Positions 61,732 through 64,000 of a stretch of DNA of 64,000 nucleotides are shown here, piece by piece. A model generated the notes under the pieces. The model made no database searches. It saw nothing but the letters and a program-made list of their open reading frames with translations, and had not been told where the DNA came from. The first letter of the stretch is position 1. Each line of letters starts with the position of its first letter. This stretch comes from Gracilibacillus massiliensis (GTDB lineage Bacteria; Bacillota; Bacilli; Bacillales; Amphibacillaceae), in the NCBI RefSeq assembly GCF_001458115.1, contig NZ_CZRP01000013.1, positions 1,380,779-1,444,778 on the forward strand. Reading direction: 5' to 3'. The position numbers and the translations under genes were made by a program.

Positions 61732-63038
61732 TATTGCTTAATAACAAGCCGTACTCTATTATATATAATCTCTTCATTATGATGTGTAAGATATTGATAT
61801 TTAGAACCTGGAGCTTGTCCAATTAATTTAGTGATATGATGAGGGATGCTATCGAGACAGATGAGCACTATGTCATGGGATTCCATTAGCTGTTCTGCAT
61901 GTACAGGTGATTTTTCAAAGGGGTCGAGCCAATATGCTTTTAACCCATGTTTGCGTAACAATTGCTTGTATTTATTGCCGTCATTTGCCGTAATAATTAA
62001 CACTTTGTAATCGCCTAAATCATCGAACTTTTGGACATCTTGACTTAAATCTAGAGGTTTGCTTTGTTTGCTTATTCTTTTATCTATATTCATCATCTGT
62101 TCTGTTTCATACACCCAATAGATATCAACTGTTTGATCATCATTTAAAATGGCCGCAACAGCATCCTTAGATTTCACCTTTACTTTCGGATATTTATTGA
62201 TGAGATACTCATTGCCTTCTGTATCCACAAAGATAGTCTGGTTGTCACCAATCCACCCATATAACCCTATTTCCTCCTCTGCAACTTGCTTCCTACGGTT
62301 TTCAGCATTCTTTTTCGTTAACACATATTTACGGTTTAATAGATTAACAAAATGGAAGGATCGATAATTAGATAAGGTTAGCTTGTCATACAGCATATTT
62401 AATAGTGATTTTGGGTCAAATGTTTCATACGAGTAGACGGTCTGTTTTAGCTGTTGGTGGGTATCTTTGAGGTTTTGCAGTTGGCTCATTAACTCCTTAT
62501 TTTTCCGCTCTAGAGTTTCTATATTTTTTGTATATTTCTCATGATGATCTTTAGTAAGATGATAGAGTTGGTCCCGCTGATTCTTTACTGTATTATGCGT
62601 GTTTGCGAGCTTCTTTTGTAATTTATTGACGGTGACTGACATCAATTCCAATTCTCGTTCTTTTTGATAAACGTTTTCTGATAGCTCACTATATTTATGT
62701 TGGTTTATGTTGAGCTTTTGCTCTAGTAGCGTGTTTTTTTGTTTAAGCTCGCTGTTATTCGCACTTAAATCATGAAGTTTTTGCTTTAATTGCATGTTTT
62801 CTATATCTTTTTTTCTAATTATTTCGCGGCTATGAATAGTTTCTTTCGTGTGTTTGTTTTGATTTGTTTCTAATTTATTTAGCCGTCTTTTTGTTTTTCG
62901 ATACAGTTGTTTGTAATCAACGGCAGTCTCTTCATTCATACTTGTCGGCTGAGTTTCTTGTTGTTTACGGACTTTCTCTAACAACTGTTTTTTATTCTCT
63001 TTATTTGCAAAGTATTTATTGTTATTTGAAGAGCGCAT
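61719..63038 (-). CDS. Coiled-coil protein with C-terminal DUF2325-like domain
   Basis: Protein of 439 residues with no known function. Residues about 45-210 are a long coiled coil rich in Gln, Asn, Lys and Leu (QLKQKLHDLSANNSELKQK). Next is a small beta-rich segment (GWIGDNQTIFVDTEGNEYLI). The last 95 residues look like DUF2325 (YKVLIITANDGNKYKQLLRK; SHDIVLICLDSIPHHITKLI), a Rossmann-like unit. The long coil suggests a dimer or scaffold. GTG/ATG choice is not in doubt; the ATG follows a spaced AGG. It is monocistronic. Confidence 0.62.
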   Translation of the reverse strand: MRSSNNNKYFANKENKKQLLEKVRKQQETQPTSMNEETAVDYKQLYRKTKRRLNKLETNQNKHTKETIHSREIIRKKDIENMQLKQKLHDLSANNSELKQKNTLLEQKLNINQHKYSELSENVYQKERELELMSVTVNKLQKKLANTHNTVKNQRDQLYHLTKDHHEKYTKNIETLERKNKELMSQLQNLKDTHQQLKQTVYSYETFDPKSLLNMLYDKLTLSNYRSFHFVNLLNRKYVLTKKNAENRRKQVAEEEIGLYGWIGDNQTIFVDTEGNEYLINKYPKVKVKSKDAVAAILNDDQTVDIYWVYETEQMMNIDKRISKQSKPLDLSQDVQKFDDLGDYKVLIITANDGNKYKQLLRKHGLKAYWLDPFEKSPVHAEQLMESHDIVLICLDSIPHHITKLIGQAPGSKYQYLTHHNEEIIYNRVRLVIKQYETR

Positions 63039-63384
63039 TCAATAATCACCTAATTTCTTAGATAGGTTCGTTTATATGCATGTCGTTATATGTATTGAAT
63101 TAAATGTGCGATGAACGACATAATATTCCATGGATTTTTTGTATAACGAGGATAAGAACTTTTTATTATCCATCCTCATCACCTAGTCTCATTATAGCAA
63201 TTTTTTCGTTGTCGATCACAGTTAAACCTAAAGTATGAAAAAAACATTTTTAATAACCACCTCATCCTTCCTCATCTATCCCTAAAGCAAAAACAAAATT
63301 AGCACTTAAATTTTGATTCGTAATAATCACGATTTGCAAAGTAATATATATTAATAGATGCAAGACTTACGTCAATTAATTGAA
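63039..63384. other. Intergenic stretch without a gene
   Basis: AT-rich. It holds the promoter region of the coiled-coil gene on its left. I see no ORF, RNA gene or clear repeat. Confidence 0.4.
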
Positions 63385-63426
63385 GAAAACCACTACCCAA
63401 TCTGATCAGAAAGGATAGTGGTTTTC
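63385..63426. terminator. Terminator hairpin
   Basis: Perfect 11-base stem GAAAACCACTA / TAGTGGTTTTC with a 20-base loop. It probably ends the ABC transporter transcript on the minus strand. Confidence 0.65.
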
Positions 63427-63477
63427 TTATGCGTAATACCTTATTTTTGTAAAGTCTGTTCGTCCAAAAAATTGTTT

Positions 63478-63506
63478 TGAAACACGAGAACCGTCCCCGT
63501 GTTTCA
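63478..63506. repeat. 29-bp dispersed palindromic repeat at the end of the ABC gene
   Basis: TGAAACACGAGAACCGTCCC to TGTTTCA, almost identical to the copy at 60509. Its TGA (63506-63504, minus strand) is the stop codon of the ABC ATPase gene. Confidence 0.87.
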
Positions 63507-64000
63507 TTCCTCTAAAAAAATCTCCTCTAATGAAGGTTCTTCGACGTCGACTCGGTATATATCTATTTTATATGTACCTAGGGCGCGTATGATTTCGGCA
63601 ATTTTTTGCTCGCTTTCTACTTGGAGTGTGAACTGAGCGTCTTTCATATCTAATTGGTTCCCTGCTTGCTGAAGCCATTGTTGCATCGTATCCAAGTCTG
63701 CAGATCGAATCGGTGCGTGTTTAATTGTAACCGTAATGGTTGATTGGTAATATGCTCGGAGTTCTTCCATTGAACCCATCTTTCTAATTTTTCCATCTTT
63801 CATAATAGCAATCCGAGAACACACCTTCTCTACTTCATCTAAATTATGCGAGGTCATAAAAATTGTTTTTCCCTGTTGATGTAACTGTCGAATCAATTGA
63901 TGAATATGAATAACCGATTCTGCATCTAACCCTGAGGTCGGTTCATCTAAGAAAATTAATTGCGGGTCATGGATAACTGCCTGAGCAATTGCGAGCTTCT
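63504..64000 (-). CDS. ABC transporter ATP-binding protein, 5' part outside window
   Basis: C-terminal part of an ABC ATPase; the frame is open to the window edge. Visible are Walker B and D-loop (LIFLDEPTSGLDAESVIHIH), the H-loop in TIFMTSHNLDEVEKVCSRIA, and the tail domain typical of Na+/drug or YhaQ/EcsA-like exporters (KIAEIIRALGTYKIDIYRVD, EEPSLEEIFLEE). Walker A and the signature motif lie beyond base 64000. The permease gene is expected on the same strand; none is seen downstream, so it may lie upstream of the window. Confidence 0.85.
   Translation of the reverse strand, partial: KLAIAQAVIHDPQLIFLDEPTSGLDAESVIHIHQLIRQLHQQGKTIFMTSHNLDEVEKVCSRIAIMKDGKIRKMGSMEELRAYYQSTITVTIKHAPIRSADLDTMQQWLQQAGNQLDMKDAQFTLQVESEQKIAEIIRALGTYKIDIYRVDVEEPSLEEIFLEE

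Noticed and set aside
58591-63506. CRISPR array made of the 29-bp repeats
   Set aside because: Spacing is irregular (hundreds to thousands of bases), orientation varies and there are no cas genes.

Overview
The window reads as a chromosomal segment of a low-GC, endospore-forming member of the Bacillaceae, probably a halotolerant genus such as Gracilibacillus, Oceanobacillus or Virgibacillus. The AT-rich sequence, strong AGGAGG-type ribosome sites, homologues of Bacillus PaiA, SigZ, YuzA and YesL, and a dispersed palindromic repeat of about 29 bp all point that way. The genus is inferred from protein character and was not tested by any search.

Layout. 1-1.3 kb: 3' part of an IS1182-family element. 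1.4-7.4 kb: paiA/marR, then a compact SigZ locus (flavoprotein + MFS exporter on the left, sigma factor + Cys-rich peptide on the right), yuzA and an AraC regulator. 7.5-9.8 kb: GPH sugar transporter + creatininase-family hydrolase. 10.2-17.9 kb: a complete catabolic block for a sugar acid (ManD/RspA-type dehydratase, KDG kinase, KDPG aldolase, ABC importer, GntR regulator, YesL). 18.1-20.5 kb: aldo/keto reductase and a CorC/TlyC-type membrane protein. 20.6-22 kb: Rpn-family nuclease and a duplicate of its C-terminal segment. 22-24.3 kb: relics and a broken bacteriocin-like secreted protein gene. 24.3-26.7 kb: an orphan SPP1-like phage replication module. 27.4-47.8 kb: a mobile/defence island with a DUF3427 helicase relic, a four-gene LlaJI-type restriction-modification system, a SigH paralogue, a three-gene McrB/McrC/sulfur-binding-HNH operon, a decayed AbiE pair, an IS4-type element that split an ECF sigma gene, a frameshifted amidase and a DUF/ImmA pair. 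48-54.7 kb: a sucrose/fructan uptake and hydrolysis operon with a LacI regulator. 55-64 kb: assorted redox enzymes, a Crp/Fnr regulator, azoR, a PIN toxin-antitoxin pair, SDR, nitronate monooxygenase, a coiled-coil protein and an ABC ATPase cut by the window edge.

How genes work together. In the sugar-acid block the ABC importer brings in the substrate, the dehydratase makes 2-keto-3-deoxygluconate, the PfkB kinase phosphorylates it and the aldolase splits KDPG to pyruvate and glyceraldehyde-3-phosphate. Matching palindromes lie in front of the GntR gene and the dehydratase gene. In the sucrose block the ABC importer, GH32 hydrolase and fructokinase form one operon behind an 18-bp perfect inverted repeat. 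In the SigZ locus three separate promoters share the same unusual element (GCGTCC, 14-15 bp, CGTC), so the sigma factor probably drives its own gene, the Cys-rich peptide and the flavoprotein/exporter operon.

Decay is a strong theme. I found nonsense codons, frameshifts, a likely lost start codon in a PIN toxin, a toxin gene cut to about 30 codons, and transposon interruptions. Copies of the 29-bp repeat supply the C-terminus or stop codon of at least five genes. All calls rest on reading the sequence and on family knowledge; no database search was run.
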